From Ensifer adhaerens (GTDB lineage: Bacteria; Pseudomonadota; Alphaproteobacteria; Rhizobiales; Rhizobiaceae), in contig NZ_CP118610.1 in the NCBI RefSeq assembly GCF_028993555.1, positions 3,467,001-3,531,000 on the forward strand: 64,000 nucleotides of DNA. The letters are read 5' to 3'. The position numbers were made by a program, and so were the translations under genes. Positions within the stretch are counted from its first letter, which is position 1. The number at the start of each line of letters is the position of its first letter. This document shows positions 1-9,144 of the stretch, in pieces. The notes under the pieces were generated by a model that saw nothing but the letters and a program-made list of their open reading frames with translations, made no database searches and was not told where the DNA came from.

Positions 1-377
1 GCGTTGTCGTGACAAGGAATCGATCGCGCGACGGCAAGAAGCAGACCTATGGTCAGCTCTGCAACTGCATGGCTGTTCGCTCCCGGCGTCGTCAGAACGG
101 GAATACCTCGCTGTGTGGCAGTCGCAACGTCAATATGGTTCACGCCAATCCCATGGCGCGATATGACCTTCAGTGTCGGGCACGATCTGATCGCTGTTCC
201 CGAAAGGCGCATGGTGCGCGAAATGATCGCATCAATTGGCTCGCGGTTGAGGATGCCGATCAATTCCTCATCGCGATCCGGCGTTGACGTAAAGATCGCG
301 TTACAATCCGAGCTCTTGAGTAAGTCCATACCTGCTGCGGCAAGCCTTGGCGTAGTGACGACGATGTTGAATGTCAT
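1..377 (-). CDS. D-isomer-specific 2-hydroxyacid dehydrogenase, N-terminal part (cut by window edge)
   Basis: The visible 125 residues (MTFNIVVTTPRLAAAGMDLL...) match the N-terminal substrate-binding half of the SerA/phosphoglycerate dehydrogenase-like family. The segment VISRHGIGVNHIDVATATQRG and the following TTPGANSHAVAELTIGLLL are hallmarks of that fold. The NAD-binding domain lies outside the window. The start ATG overlaps the tctA stop as ATGA, so this is the fourth gene of the tctC-tctB-tctA operon and is probably translationally coupled. Its likely role is NAD(P)-linked interconversion of the imported hydroxy acid and its 2-oxo acid. Family is confident; substrate is unknown. Confidence 0.85.
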   Translation of the reverse strand, partial: MTFNIVVTTPRLAAAGMDLLKSSDCNAIFTSTPDRDEELIGILNREPIDAIISRTMRLSGTAIRSCPTLKVISRHGIGVNHIDVATATQRGIPVLTTPGANSHAVAELTIGLLLAVARSIPCHDN

Positions 378-1933
378 TGGTCCACCTGTTTTGCCGCTGG
401 GGAATAGTTCCGAGCCCCATTGTCCAGTGTATCAGTTGGCTGATCGCCGACGCGCCTGCTCATGAGCGAACGCACAATTGGGACGATCACTGCGAGAGAC
501 GCAAGCACGACAAGAACTGCCGATATCGGGCTATGGAAAAAGATGAGCGGGCTTCCATCGGATATGATCAGCGATTGCCGCAAGGTCTGCTCGGCAAGGT
601 CGCCCATCACGATTCCCAAAACCAGCGGGATCGTCGGGTACTCGAGCTTGTTCAAGATGTAGCCGACCACACCGAAGGCGATCATCGTCCCCACGTCGAA
701 CATGCTGTTGCGGAATGCAAACACGCCCACGATGCAGAAGACTATAATAGACGCGTTGAGCACTTTCACAGCCTTCAACGTCAGCGTCGTGAGAACAGGG
801 ATGAAGAAGGTGTTGAGTATGAGCAGTATGACGTTACCGACATACATGCTGGCAAGGAAAGCCCATATGACGTCGGGGCTGTTCTCGAAAAGCAAAGGGC
901 CGGGGCGCAATCCCTGCATAAGCATCGCGCCGAACAGAACTGCCGTTGCCGGGGATCCCGGCACCCCCAATGCAAGGATTGGAACCATAGTTCCGCTGGT
1001 TACGGCGTTGTTTGCGGATTCCGGCCCGGCGACGCCTTCTATTGCGCCTTTGCCGAACATCTCCGGTCGCTTCGAAAGCTTGCGCTCGACAACGTAGGAT
1101 GTCGTGGAGCCGACCGTCGTACCGGTACCTGGAATGGTGCCAAGAAAGAAGCCGATAAGCGTCCCACGGATCGATGGCCAGCAACTGAGTCGCCACTCCT
1201 CGCGATTGGGAAGGAGCTCCTTCATTCTCACGCGGCTGTTGGCGCTCACGCGCATCTGGCGCTCGATGTTCGCGAGCACGTCTGCAAGTCCAAACATGCC
1301 CACGGTGACCGGAAGGAAGTCGATGCCGTCGATCAGGCGGTCGACCCCGAAAGTAAAGCGCGGCATGCCGGTGACCAGATCCATGCCGACGAAACCGATC
1401 GACAGTCCGAAGGCCAACATGAGGTATCCCTTGGCGGGCACGGTGGCATTCAGTCCCGAAACGAGGGCGAGCCCCAGAAGCAACATTCCGAATTGTTCGG
1501 CCGGCCCAAACCTTAGTGCCCACTCCGCCAAGATTGGCGCCAGGACGACGAGCAGAATGAGGCTAACCGTGCCGGCGAAAAATGAGCAGACCGCCGCGAT
1601 CACAAGCGTTGCTCCGCCACGACCTCGTTTTGCGAGTTGATGCCCTTCCAGCGCCGTCCATATCGAGTCGGATTCACCTGGCAAATTCAGGAGGACCGCG
1701 GTGATCGTACCGCCATACATCGCGCCGTAGTAGATTCCACCCAGCATGATGAGACTGGACGTAGGATTCATCGTGAAGGCGAAGGGAAGGAGGATCGCAA
1801 TCCCCGCAGTCGGCCCAAGTCCCGGAAGTGCCCCGACGAGCGTTCCCATGACGGCGCCCATCGTAACCCACATCAGATTTTCCACTGTAAGGGCGCCGGA
1901 AAACCCCTGCAGAAGTAATGTCAACGTTTCCAT
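374..1933 (-). CDS. tctA: TctA-family large membrane subunit of a tripartite tricarboxylate transporter
   Basis: A 519-aa hydrophobic protein of the usual TctA length (about 500 aa, roughly 12 membrane segments). It has the conserved Gly/Pro-rich N-terminal stretch GALPGLGPTAGIAILLPF and the second conserved motif FFLGTIPGTGTTVGS near the middle. It forms the inner-membrane channel that works with TctB and the periplasmic TctC to take up carboxylates using the ion gradient. It starts 12 bp after the tctB stop and overlaps the downstream dehydrogenase by 4 bp. The substrate is not predictable from sequence; the neighbours suggest a small hydroxy- or oxo-acid. Confidence 0.93.
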   Translation of the reverse strand: METLTLLLQGFSGALTVENLMWVTMGAVMGTLVGALPGLGPTAGIAILLPFAFTMNPTSSLIMLGGIYYGAMYGGTITAVLLNLPGESDSIWTALEGHQLAKRGRGGATLVIAAVCSFFAGTVSLILLVVLAPILAEWALRFGPAEQFGMLLLGLALVSGLNATVPAKGYLMLAFGLSIGFVGMDLVTGMPRFTFGVDRLIDGIDFLPVTVGMFGLADVLANIERQMRVSANSRVRMKELLPNREEWRLSCWPSIRGTLIGFFLGTIPGTGTTVGSTTSYVVERKLSKRPEMFGKGAIEGVAGPESANNAVTSGTMVPILALGVPGSPATAVLFGAMLMQGLRPGPLLFENSPDVIWAFLASMYVGNVILLILNTFFIPVLTTLTLKAVKVLNASIIVFCIVGVFAFRNSMFDVGTMIAFGVVGYILNKLEYPTIPLVLGIVMGDLAEQTLRQSLIISDGSPLIFFHSPISAVLVVLASLAVIVPIVRSLMSRRVGDQPTDTLDNGARNYSPAAKQVDQ

Positions 1934-1945
1934 TGTTCGGTCTTC

Positions 1946-2452
1946 CTATATGCCGAGCAGGCCTTTGGGCATCGGAACACCCAGCAAAACTTCAAAGAGA
2001 CAATACAGTCCGACAGGAAGTATGATGGCCGTGGAGGCGCTCAGGAGTAGGCTTCTCTTTTCCAGAACGAGCAGTTCGATCAGAGTGAACAAGCCCAGAG
2101 CCACGACAAGTCCGACAAGCGGCGTCATTGCTGCTGCCAAAATGGTCAGCGCCAACAGCGAAAGCGCGCGCAATCCTTCCGCTTTCGTGGGCATCTCGAC
2201 GTCATCCGACACCAGACGCCGGGATCTCAATTGGAACAGAACGGCCAACGAGGATGCGATCATCAAGAGCCCGACCAATAGGGGAATGGCGCCAGAACCC
2301 AACTGGGCCTGAGAGAAAGCATCGAGATCGATGATGCTGCTATAGCAAATGTAACCACCCAGAACGCAGAATGCACCGCAAACAATTCTATCGGCAGTTT
2401 GCGTAACGTCGCGCGGTCCTTCGGATGAGCCGGCGCTTTCGGTCTTTTCCAT
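1946..2452 (-). CDS. tctB: TctB-family small membrane subunit of a tripartite tricarboxylate transporter
   Basis: A 168-aa protein with four predicted membrane segments (about residues 25-42, 53-72, 97-118 and 128-160), the standard size and topology of TctB. Similarity within TctB is always low, so the call rests on topology and on its position between tctC and tctA, the canonical order. It is the small inner-membrane partner of TctA. A stable hairpin precedes it in the tctC-tctB gap. Confidence 0.85.
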   Translation of the reverse strand: MEKTESAGSSEGPRDVTQTADRIVCGAFCVLGGYICYSSIIDLDAFSQAQLGSGAIPLLVGLLMIASSLAVLFQLRSRRLVSDDVEMPTKAEGLRALSLLALTILAAAMTPLVGLVVALGLFTLIELLVLEKRSLLLSASTAIILPVGLYCLFEVLLGVPMPKGLLGI

Positions 2453-2472
2453 GTCAACAATACCTTCAATGT

Positions 2473-2500
2473 TGCGCTGGAGCCCATGAGCTCCAGCGCA
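2473..2500 (-). promoter_or_regulatory. Intercistronic hairpin between tctC and tctB
   Basis: A perfect 11-bp inverted repeat (arm TGCGCTGGAGC at 2473-2483, partner 2490-2500) with a 6-nt loop, in the 70-bp gap after the tctC stop and before the tctB start. There is no T-run, so it is not a standard terminator. Such hairpins behind binding-protein genes commonly protect the upstream mRNA from 3' exonucleases and give an excess of binding protein over permease. That role is inferred here. Confidence 0.6.
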
Positions 2501-2522
2501 TTTAGAACCGGTTTGACTGGCG

Positions 2523-3497
2523 TCACTGCTTGAAGGCAGCTCCCATACGCGCGTACTCTGCGCTCAAAGCCTCGCGGTAGTTGTCCGGTCCCATGTAGAC
2601 GACATTGAAGTTCAGCCGCTGCGCGAGGCTCTTGAACGAGTCGTTTTCGATCGTGGCCTTGAGCCCCTGGTGCAGTTTTTCTACGATCTCGGGCGGAGTG
2701 CCCTTGGGCGCGGCAATGCCCAGCCGGCTGTTCAGAACAACGTTCTTGTAACCGATTTGAGTAAAGCTTTGGACGTCGGGAAGGTTCTTGGATGCTTCGT
2801 TGCTGAAGACGGCAAGTATCTTGAGTTTTTTGGCATCCACATAGGGCGTGACCGACGCCAAGGATCCCACGACACCATCGATGTGACCGCCAGCGGCCGA
2901 CGTCGCCGCTGGTCCCGCACCGTCGTAAGGCACGTCGACGATCTTCGATCCGAATTCACGGGACATCATCTGGATGACAGCCCAGTCCTCGCCGCCCGTG
3001 CCCGGATGGCCGAGCTTTGTTTTCCCTGGGTTCTCCTTGGCGTACTTGACGAACTCCTCCGCGTTGTCGGCAGGGAAGTCCGTACGCACAGCAAGCACCT
3101 CTGTGTTGAGCGAGATGCCGATCAAAAAGGCGAAGTCCTTGATCGGATCATAGGCAACCTTCTGAGCATGCGGAACAGTAGTCGATGCGCTGGTTCCGAC
3201 GAGGATGAGGGTGTAGCCATCAGGTTTCGCATTTCGCACGAAGTTCGTCGTGCCGATGACACCGGATGCCCCGGGCATTAGCTCGACGACCATGGGTTGG
3301 CCAAGCGAGGATCCGGCCGCCGACGTAACCGCGCGCGCCAGGGTATCAGACGCACCACCGGCGCCGAAAGGCACGATGACCGTAATAGGTTTTGAAGGAA
3401 AGTCCTTCTCCTGGGCCGCAATCGGCGAGGAAAGAGTGAATGTGGCGGCAAGCGCCGTGGCGCAGATAACAACTGATCGTCTTGTAAACCGAGTCAA
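2523..3497 (-). CDS. tctC: Bug/TctC-family periplasmic solute-binding protein
   Basis: 324 aa, normal for the family. Residues 1-28 form a Sec signal peptide (two-Arg start, hydrophobic core, cleavage after SPIAA). The mature start shows the Bug motif FPSKPITVIVPFGAGGASDT, in which the first binding loop holds a carboxylate, and PGASGVIGTNFV-like and LGHPGTGG loops follow. It is the first gene of the tctCBA operon and delivers the ligand to TctAB. Upstream lie about 240 bp and then a LysR gene on the same strand. Bug proteins bind diverse carboxylates, so the ligand is open. Confidence 0.93.
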   Translation of the reverse strand: MTRFTRRSVVICATALAATFTLSSPIAAQEKDFPSKPITVIVPFGAGGASDTLARAVTSAAGSSLGQPMVVELMPGASGVIGTTNFVRNAKPDGYTLILVGTSASTTVPHAQKVAYDPIKDFAFLIGISLNTEVLAVRTDFPADNAEEFVKYAKENPGKTKLGHPGTGGEDWAVIQMMSREFGSKIVDVPYDGAGPAATSAAGGHIDGVVGSLASVTPYVDAKKLKILAVFSNEASKNLPDVQSFTQIGYKNVVLNSRLGIAAPKGTPPEIVEKLHQGLKATIENDSFKSLAQRLNFNVVYMGPDNYREALSAEYARMGAAFKQ

Positions 3498-3736
3498 AGT
3501 GACCTCCCGAATCTTTAACTTGAGCCCGGCTGCTTCGTGTGCGTTCTACGTCCGCTGTCACCCAGCAATGCAGGCAAACATAGGATTAGCCCCGTTTTTC
3601 GTGCTGTCCATTCGCCAATGTTTGTCGATTGGAAACTTTCAGGAAACAGATATCGTGGAGCGTGCGGACTTAGCGCCGCGTGACACGGGGCCATTGTCAC
3701 GTCGGGAGATCATGGCGTCGAAAGGTGGAACCGGAA

Positions 3737-4642
3737 CTACGGCGCGAGCAAAGCTTCGGCGCTTTTTTGCAACTCCGCGATCAGTGTCACTGTTGCGGGG
3801 GAAAGATAGCTGTCGCGGCGATACACTATGCCAAAATGCCGACGCATCGTCGTTGCCTCGGCATAGATTTCCGTCAGCCGCGCACGCGCCCTCTCAGGCC
3901 GAAGATTTCGCCGGGGGATGAAGCTCAGCAGATCGGTCTGAGCGATCAATTGCGGCAGAAGATGCAGCGAATTCGTCTCGATATGAACCTTTGGTCCGGG
4001 AAGGCCTCTTGAAGTAAACGCTCGGTCCAACCACTGACGTGTTGCTACGGAGGTTGCGGGCAGCACCCAACGGCTTGCGACGAGATCCTCAATCGAGGCA
4101 TTGGTCGCCGCGCACAGCGGGTGGTCACTGTTTGCAGCGACGACAACCTCGTCCTCGACCAGAACTTCGGTGACGAATTCACCGCTTTCATTCTGCATCA
4201 CCGGGCCCACGACGAGGTCGAGTTTCCCCTCACGAAGTGACGCGCGCAGCACGTCGTTCATTCCGATCACAAGTTCGGCGGTGATTTCCGGGTTCGTCTT
4301 CGTCAGGCGATTGAAAACTGCCGGCAGCAAATACTCGACAGTCGTCGCCCCGGCTCCGATACGGACATGCCCGGCGGTTCCGCTGGCAAATTCACTGACT
4401 TCGCGCAGAACTTCTTCCATCGTTGTGGCGATCCGGCGCGATCTATCACGCAGGATTCGACCGACCGGAGTGAGAACGATGCCACGGCCCACCCGCACAA
4501 AGAGTGCGGCGCCAAGCGATTCCTCCAGGCGCCGGATCGATTTCGTTAATGCGGGCTTGGTTCGCCCAAGCCGCTCGGAGGCTTGTCCGAGGTTTTGTGT
4601 CTCGGCAATCACTTCGAAATAGGCGAGATCGCGCATGTCCAT
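3737..4642 (-). CDS. LysR-type regulator of the adjacent catabolic genes
   Basis: 301 aa. The N-terminal winged HTH (MDMRDLAYFEVIAETQNLGQ..., residues 1-60) is followed by a substrate-binding-like effector domain. I use the ATG at 4642; a TTG at 4663 in frame would add seven residues. The gene lies between tctC and the divergent ThDP-enzyme operon that starts at 4862. The 219-bp space 4643-4861 is therefore the likely control region for the catabolic operon, and the regulator may also control tctC. The inducer is probably the transported acid or an intermediate (inference). Confidence 0.9.
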   Translation of the reverse strand: MDMRDLAYFEVIAETQNLGQASERLGRTKPALTKSIRRLEESLGAALFVRVGRGIVLTPVGRILRDRSRRIATTMEEVLREVSEFASGTAGHVRIGAGATTVEYLLPAVFNRLTKTNPEITAELVIGMNDVLRASLREGKLDLVVGPVMQNESGEFVTEVLVEDEVVVAANSDHPLCAATNASIEDLVASRWVLPATSVATRQWLDRAFTSRGLPGPKVHIETNSLHLLPQLIAQTDLLSFIPRRNLRPERARARLTEIYAEATTMRRHFGIVYRRDSYLSPATVTLIAELQKSAEALLAP

Positions 4643-4861
4643 TTGTGTACCAAAAGTTTCCAATTGCCAAAAATTAGAAAATGGACAGTGCCCTATCGAT
4701 GACCATTATGTCCAGCGCTGGCCGAATTAGTTCGGGTCGATCGCCTCAAGTAAGTCGAACGCCCCTCAAACAAATGCGGCTTCTAATCAGCCTTCACCCT
4801 CGCGATTGACCGTAATCCGACCGGGTTCCGAGGCCGTCGCACCGATGAGAGGGGGAATGAA

Positions 4862-6535
4862 ATGAGCAACCCAACACACCGCAACGGTGGCCGCATACTT
4901 GTGGATCAGTTGATCGCTCAGGGCGTTGAACGGCTAACATGCGTCCCCGGCGAAAGCTATCTCGCTGTCCTTGACGCACTGCACGATACCGATATCGACG
5001 TCCTCGTTTGCCGCGCCGAAGGCGGTGCGGCCATGATGGCCGAATCCTATGGAAAGCTCACGGGCCGTCCCGGCATCTGCTTCGTTACGCGAGGCCCGGG
5101 AGCCACCAACGCGAGCCCAGGGGTCCACATCGCGGCCCACGACTCCACGCCCATGATCTTGTTCATCGGCCAGGTGGAGCGTGGCATGAGGGAACGCGGC
5201 GCCTTTCAGGAAGTCGACTACAAGCAGTTCTTCGGCGGCATGGCCAAATGGGTTGTCGAGATCGATGAGGTGGAGCGCATCCCCGAACTTGTCGCACGCG
5301 CCTTTCGGGTCGCCATGCAGGGCAGACCTGGGCCCGTCGTAGTGTCATTGCCGGAAGACGTACTTCTGGAGCGCGCGGATGTCTCCGACGCCCCTCGTGT
5401 CGAGCCGGCTGAGATCTGGCCGGGCTCGCCAGATATCAAGCGGATGCATGATCTGCTGCACGAAGCGAAAAATCCACTCGTCATCGTCGGGGGGTCGCGA
5501 TGGACTAGCGAGGCACGGAATGCGCTCGTATCCTGGAGTGAGCGTCTTGAGCTGCCAATCGCCACTTCATTCCGCCGGGCTCCTCTCTTTCCAGCGGACC
5601 ACCCCAACTATGTCGGTGACGTCGGCATTGGCCCCAATCCGAAGCTGGCGGCTCGCGTCAAAAATGCGGACCTTCTGATCCTAATCGGTAGCCGCATGTC
5701 CGAAATGCCCTCGTCCTCCTACACATTGATCGACATCCCAACACCCCGGCAGAAACTCGTTCAGGTTCATCCAGACGACCAAGAACTTGGTCGCGTTTAT
5801 GTGCCCACCCTTGCGATCCAGGCGTCACCAGTTGCGTTTTGCGCGATGCTCGCAAGCAGCAACTCCGCGGGAGAAGCCTCCAGGCCGACGACGGCCTTGG
5901 CACATCGCGAGTATCTCGAATGGTCGGAAAAGCCGGCCGCGACACCGGGTGATTTTCAGTACGGAGACGCGATGGTCTGGCTTCGGGATCATCTTCCGGA
6001 AGACGCGATCATCTGCAATGGCGCTGGAAACTACTCTGCGTGGATCCACCGCTACTATCGGTTTCGAAGCTTCGCGACGCAGCTCGCGCCCACATCGGGC
6101 TCGATGGGATACGGTGTACCGGCGGCTGTTCTTGCAAAAAGACAGCATCCCGACCGCGTGGCCGTCGCCTTGGCCGGCGATGGCGATTTCCTCATGAACG
6201 GTCAGGAATTTGCGACCGCCGTTCAGTACGACATTCCGGTCATCGTCATCGTCGTCGACAACAGCATGTACGGCACCATCCGCATGCACCAGGAACGCGA
6301 GTTTCCCGGACGCGTCTCTGCCACGCTGCTTAAGAACCCGGACTATGCTGCGGTAGCCCGGGATTACGGCGGATACGGCGAACGTGTGGAGCGCACCGAA
6401 GACTTTGCGCCCGCATTCCAACGAGCGCTCGAGTCGAAGAGGCCGTCGATCCTCCACTGCATCCTAGACCCGCAAGCCATTACGCCGACGATGACCCTGG
6501 ACGAAATTCGAGAACGCGCATTGGCGACGACCTGA
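4862..6535 (+). CDS. Thiamine diphosphate-dependent enzyme of the acetolactate synthase / 2-oxoacid decarboxylase family
   Basis: 557 aa, full length for a single-chain IlvB-like enzyme. Domain order is Pyr (catalytic Glu53 in CRAEGGAAM), central domain (about 190-330), and PP domain with the ThDP/Mg motif GDGDFLMNG near residue 439 and the downstream NN-type segment VVDNSMYGTIRM. It would decarboxylate or carboligate a 2-oxo acid. There is no small IlvH subunit nearby and the operon is catabolic, so biosynthetic acetolactate synthase is unlikely. Purine-rich AGAGGGGG precedes the ATG. First gene of the operon with the FAD oxidase, Ldh-family and RraA-family genes. Substrate unknown. Confidence 0.88.
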   Translation: MSNPTHRNGGRILVDQLIAQGVERLTCVPGESYLAVLDALHDTDIDVLVCRAEGGAAMMAESYGKLTGRPGICFVTRGPGATNASPGVHIAAHDSTPMILFIGQVERGMRERGAFQEVDYKQFFGGMAKWVVEIDEVERIPELVARAFRVAMQGRPGPVVVSLPEDVLLERADVSDAPRVEPAEIWPGSPDIKRMHDLLHEAKNPLVIVGGSRWTSEARNALVSWSERLELPIATSFRRAPLFPADHPNYVGDVGIGPNPKLAARVKNADLLILIGSRMSEMPSSSYTLIDIPTPRQKLVQVHPDDQELGRVYVPTLAIQASPVAFCAMLASSNSAGEASRPTTALAHREYLEWSEKPAATPGDFQYGDAMVWLRDHLPEDAIICNGAGNYSAWIHRYYRFRSFATQLAPTSGSMGYGVPAAVLAKRQHPDRVAVALAGDGDFLMNGQEFATAVQYDIPVIVIVVDNSMYGTIRMHQEREFPGRVSATLLKNPDYAAVARDYGGYGERVERTEDFAPAFQRALESKRPSILHCILDPQAITPTMTLDEIRERALATT

Positions 6536-6583
6536 GCGCTAGGAGCGAATCCTTCTTATTTCAGTCTTTGAAGAGCGGCTACG

Positions 6584-7999
6584 ATGCACGATGAACTCAT
6601 CCAAAAACTACAGAAGACACTCGGCAATCCGGGCATCCTCACAGTGCCGGCGGACATGGCGCCTTACTGCGAGGACTGGCGCGGCTTATATCGTGGCCGG
6701 GCAGCCGCAGTTCTGCGACCCGCTACTACGGAACAAGTCGCCGACGCAGTCCGGCTATGCGCGGAACACAACGTTGCTGTAGTCCCACAAGGCGGCAATA
6801 CGGGCATGGTCGGAGGCACTGCGATCACCGGCGACGGCAGCCAGATTGTTGTGAACCTGTCTCGGCTTAACCGAATCCGCACAATCGACCCGATCGACAT
6901 GACGCTGGAAGTCGAGGCAGGCGTCACCTTGAAAGCAGCTCAAGACGCGGTGGAAACCGCGGGTTGTCTGCTGCCGCTTTCGATCAGTTCAGAGGGAACA
7001 GCTCAGATCGGGGGCGTGCTCGCGGTAAATGCCGGCGGCAACAATACCGTCAAATATGGCAACGCTCGTGATTTGCTGCTTGGGCTCGAGGTCGTGTTGC
7101 CTGATGGACAAATCTGGAACGGGTTGCGCCGGCTGCGCAAAGACAACACCGGATATTGCCTTCGGCAGCTCTTCGCAGGCAGCGAAGGAACTCTGGGCAT
7201 CATCACCGCGGCCGTGATGAAGCTCGCACCGCGGCCGAGACAGATCGAGGCCGCCATGTGCGCGGTGGAATCGCCACAAGCTGCGCTAGACCTCTTTCGG
7301 AAGTTCCAACATCACGATCCCGACGCCATCCTGGCTTTTGAGTACATGTCCGGTGAAGGTCTCGACCTCGTCATCGAGCATATCCCAGGAGCCTCCCTGC
7401 CGCTTGGCGCACGGGCTCCGGGCTATGTCCTGGTCGAGCTCGGAGTGGTCCGAACAAGCGGCGATCTGCGCGCAGAGCTGGAACTGATCCTCTCCGAAGC
7501 CTTTGAAGCTGGACTTGTCAGTGACGCGGTCATCGCGGAAAGTGGACAACAAAGAGCTTCCCTTTGGAAACTACGAGAAGAGCATTCGGAGGCTCAGAAA
7601 CGAGAAGGCGCATCCGTCAAGAACGACGTGTCCGTTCCCGTATCCGCTGTTCCCGAGTTGCTCCGAAGAGCATCGGAATCCTGCGAGCGACTTGTTCCGG
7701 GTATCAGGGTCATGCCGTTCGGCCACATCGGCGACGGTAACATCCACTTCAATCTCCTTCAGCCGAAAGAAATGCAGGCAAGCGACTTCCTGGCCAGAGA
7801 TCGCGAGATCATGAGCGCGGTCAATGAGGTCGTCCAGTCGCTCCACGGAAGCTTTTCCGCAGAGCACGGCGTGGGGTGCCTGAAGACCCCTCTTATGCGC
7901 CACTGGAGAGGCGGCCCCGAGCTGGAAATCATGCACCGTCTCAAGCGCGCCCTTGATCCCCAGGGGCTTCTGAACCCCAAGAAGGTGCTCCCATCATAG
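6584..7999 (+). CDS. FAD-linked oxidase, GlcD / D-2-hydroxyglutarate dehydrogenase type
   Basis: 471 aa, the family norm. The N-terminal FAD_binding_4 domain carries the PP-loop VVPQGGNTGMVGG (about residues 66-78) and GVLAVNAGGNNTVKYGN. The C-terminal FAD-oxidase domain ends with FGHIGDGNIHFNL (residues about 385-397, the metal/substrate His cluster), FSAEHGVGCLK and a C-terminal LNPKKVLP, all diagnostic. It oxidises a D-2-hydroxy acid to the 2-oxo acid. Many relatives pass electrons to electron-transfer flavoprotein, and an ETF-ubiquinone oxidoreductase follows at 9805. Starts 48 bp after the ThDP enzyme gene. Confidence 0.9.
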   Translation: MHDELIQKLQKTLGNPGILTVPADMAPYCEDWRGLYRGRAAAVLRPATTEQVADAVRLCAEHNVAVVPQGGNTGMVGGTAITGDGSQIVVNLSRLNRIRTIDPIDMTLEVEAGVTLKAAQDAVETAGCLLPLSISSEGTAQIGGVLAVNAGGNNTVKYGNARDLLLGLEVVLPDGQIWNGLRRLRKDNTGYCLRQLFAGSEGTLGIITAAVMKLAPRPRQIEAAMCAVESPQAALDLFRKFQHHDPDAILAFEYMSGEGLDLVIEHIPGASLPLGARAPGYVLVELGVVRTSGDLRAELELILSEAFEAGLVSDAVIAESGQQRASLWKLREEHSEAQKREGASVKNDVSVPVSAVPELLRRASESCERLVPGIRVMPFGHIGDGNIHFNLLQPKEMQASDFLARDREIMSAVNEVVQSLHGSFSAEHGVGCLKTPLMRHWRGGPELEIMHRLKRALDPQGLLNPKKVLPS

Positions 8000-8066
8000 A
8001 AAGATGCCCGGCCGAGCGCCGGCCAAAGATTCACCCCGTCAGAACGGACATTACGGAGAATTCAAA

Positions 8067-9119
8067 ATGCCCCAGGTCATGCCAGATCAACTGCGTAAGA
8101 TCGGAGAAACTATCCTTGCCGGCGCTGGAGTTCCAATACAGGAGGCCCAGACAATCGCCCGTCACCTTGTTGGCGCGAATCTGGCAGGGCATGACTCTCA
8201 CGGGATCATCCAAATACCAACCTATATAGATCGGATGAAGGCAGGCCACATCGTACCGGGCGCCAAATGGAACATCGTCCAGGAAAGCGCGACCACGACG
8301 GTCATCGACGGTCATTGGGGTTTCGGCTACGTCGTCAATGAACGAGCAATGCAGATCACGATCGACAAGGCCGAGAAATCCAATGTCGCGGCGGCAACCG
8401 TCTTCCGCCAAGGACACATCGGACGTCTCGCCGCCTATCCCCTGATGGCTGCGGAGCGCGGCATGATCGGCTTGATTGCGGCAGACTCCGGCCGGTCGCC
8501 GAAAGCCGTAGCACCCTATGGTGGCGCGGAAGCTCGGCTCGGGACCAATCCCCTCGCCATTGCAGTTCCTTCAGAGCTTGACGGGCCAATGTTCATCGAC
8601 ATGTCCACCGCTGCCGTCTCCATGGGCAAGGTCAAGCTGGCGGCCGCGCGCGGCAGGGCCATCCCCGAAGGTTGGGTCGTCGACAAGGACGGAGCAGCAA
8701 CAACGGACCCGCAGAGCCTATTCCAGGGTGGATCGCTCCTCCCGCTTGGCGGTTCGGAGGGCTACAAGGGCTACGGTCTCGCCGTAATGGTGGAGATTCT
8801 TTGCGGGCTGCTCACGGGCCTCGGCTTCGGCGTAGAGCCGACCGGTAGGCACAATGACGGCTGCTTCATGGCCGTCTTCAAGGTTGATGCCTTCAGGCCA
8901 CTGGCTCAGTTCAGACAGGAAGTGGCAGACCTCGCGCACTTCTTGAAGGACACCAAACCCTCTCATGGCAGCGATGGCGTCCTCTATCCCGGCGAGATCG
9001 AAAATCGCAATGAGCGCCGGCGTTCGCAGGCAGGAATCGAGATCGAGGCTGCCACCTGGCAGAAACTCCAAGCACTCGCTGAGAGCTACGGCGTAGCGGA
9101 CCAAATGGCACTCGCCTGA
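8067..9119 (+). CDS. Ldh-family (malate/L-lactate/sulfolactate-type) NAD(P)-dependent dehydrogenase
   Basis: 350 aa from the ATG at 8067, which has GGAG eight bases upstream. A frame-compatible ATG at 8004 lacks such a site and adds a non-family extension. Family signatures are the catalytic-region GHDSHGI (residues about 43-49), FGYVVNERAM, GTNPLAIAVP and the late EGYKGYGLAVMVEIL. Members (ComC, YiaK, Mdh/Ldh2) reduce or oxidise 2-oxo/2-hydroxy acids, usually the L isomer. The region thus encodes two or three hydroxy-acid dehydrogenases of unrelated folds. Substrate cannot be assigned. Confidence 0.88.
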   Translation: MPQVMPDQLRKIGETILAGAGVPIQEAQTIARHLVGANLAGHDSHGIIQIPTYIDRMKAGHIVPGAKWNIVQESATTTVIDGHWGFGYVVNERAMQITIDKAEKSNVAAATVFRQGHIGRLAAYPLMAAERGMIGLIAADSGRSPKAVAPYGGAEARLGTNPLAIAVPSELDGPMFIDMSTAAVSMGKVKLAAARGRAIPEGWVVDKDGAATTDPQSLFQGGSLLPLGGSEGYKGYGLAVMVEILCGLLTGLGFGVEPTGRHNDGCFMAVFKVDAFRPLAQFRQEVADLAHFLKDTKPSHGSDGVLYPGEIENRNERRRSQAGIEIEAATWQKLQALAESYGVADQMALA

Positions 9120-9144
9120 CCTCAAGAAAACATGGAAGAAAGTC

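Noticed and set aside
371..1516. 381-aa plus-strand frame
   Set aside because: Antisense to tctA; the translation is Arg/His-rich low-meaning sequence with no family resemblance.
4862..6535. Biosynthetic acetolactate synthase (ilvB)
   Set aside because: No regulatory subunit gene nearby and the operon is catabolic; only the ThDP family can be supported.
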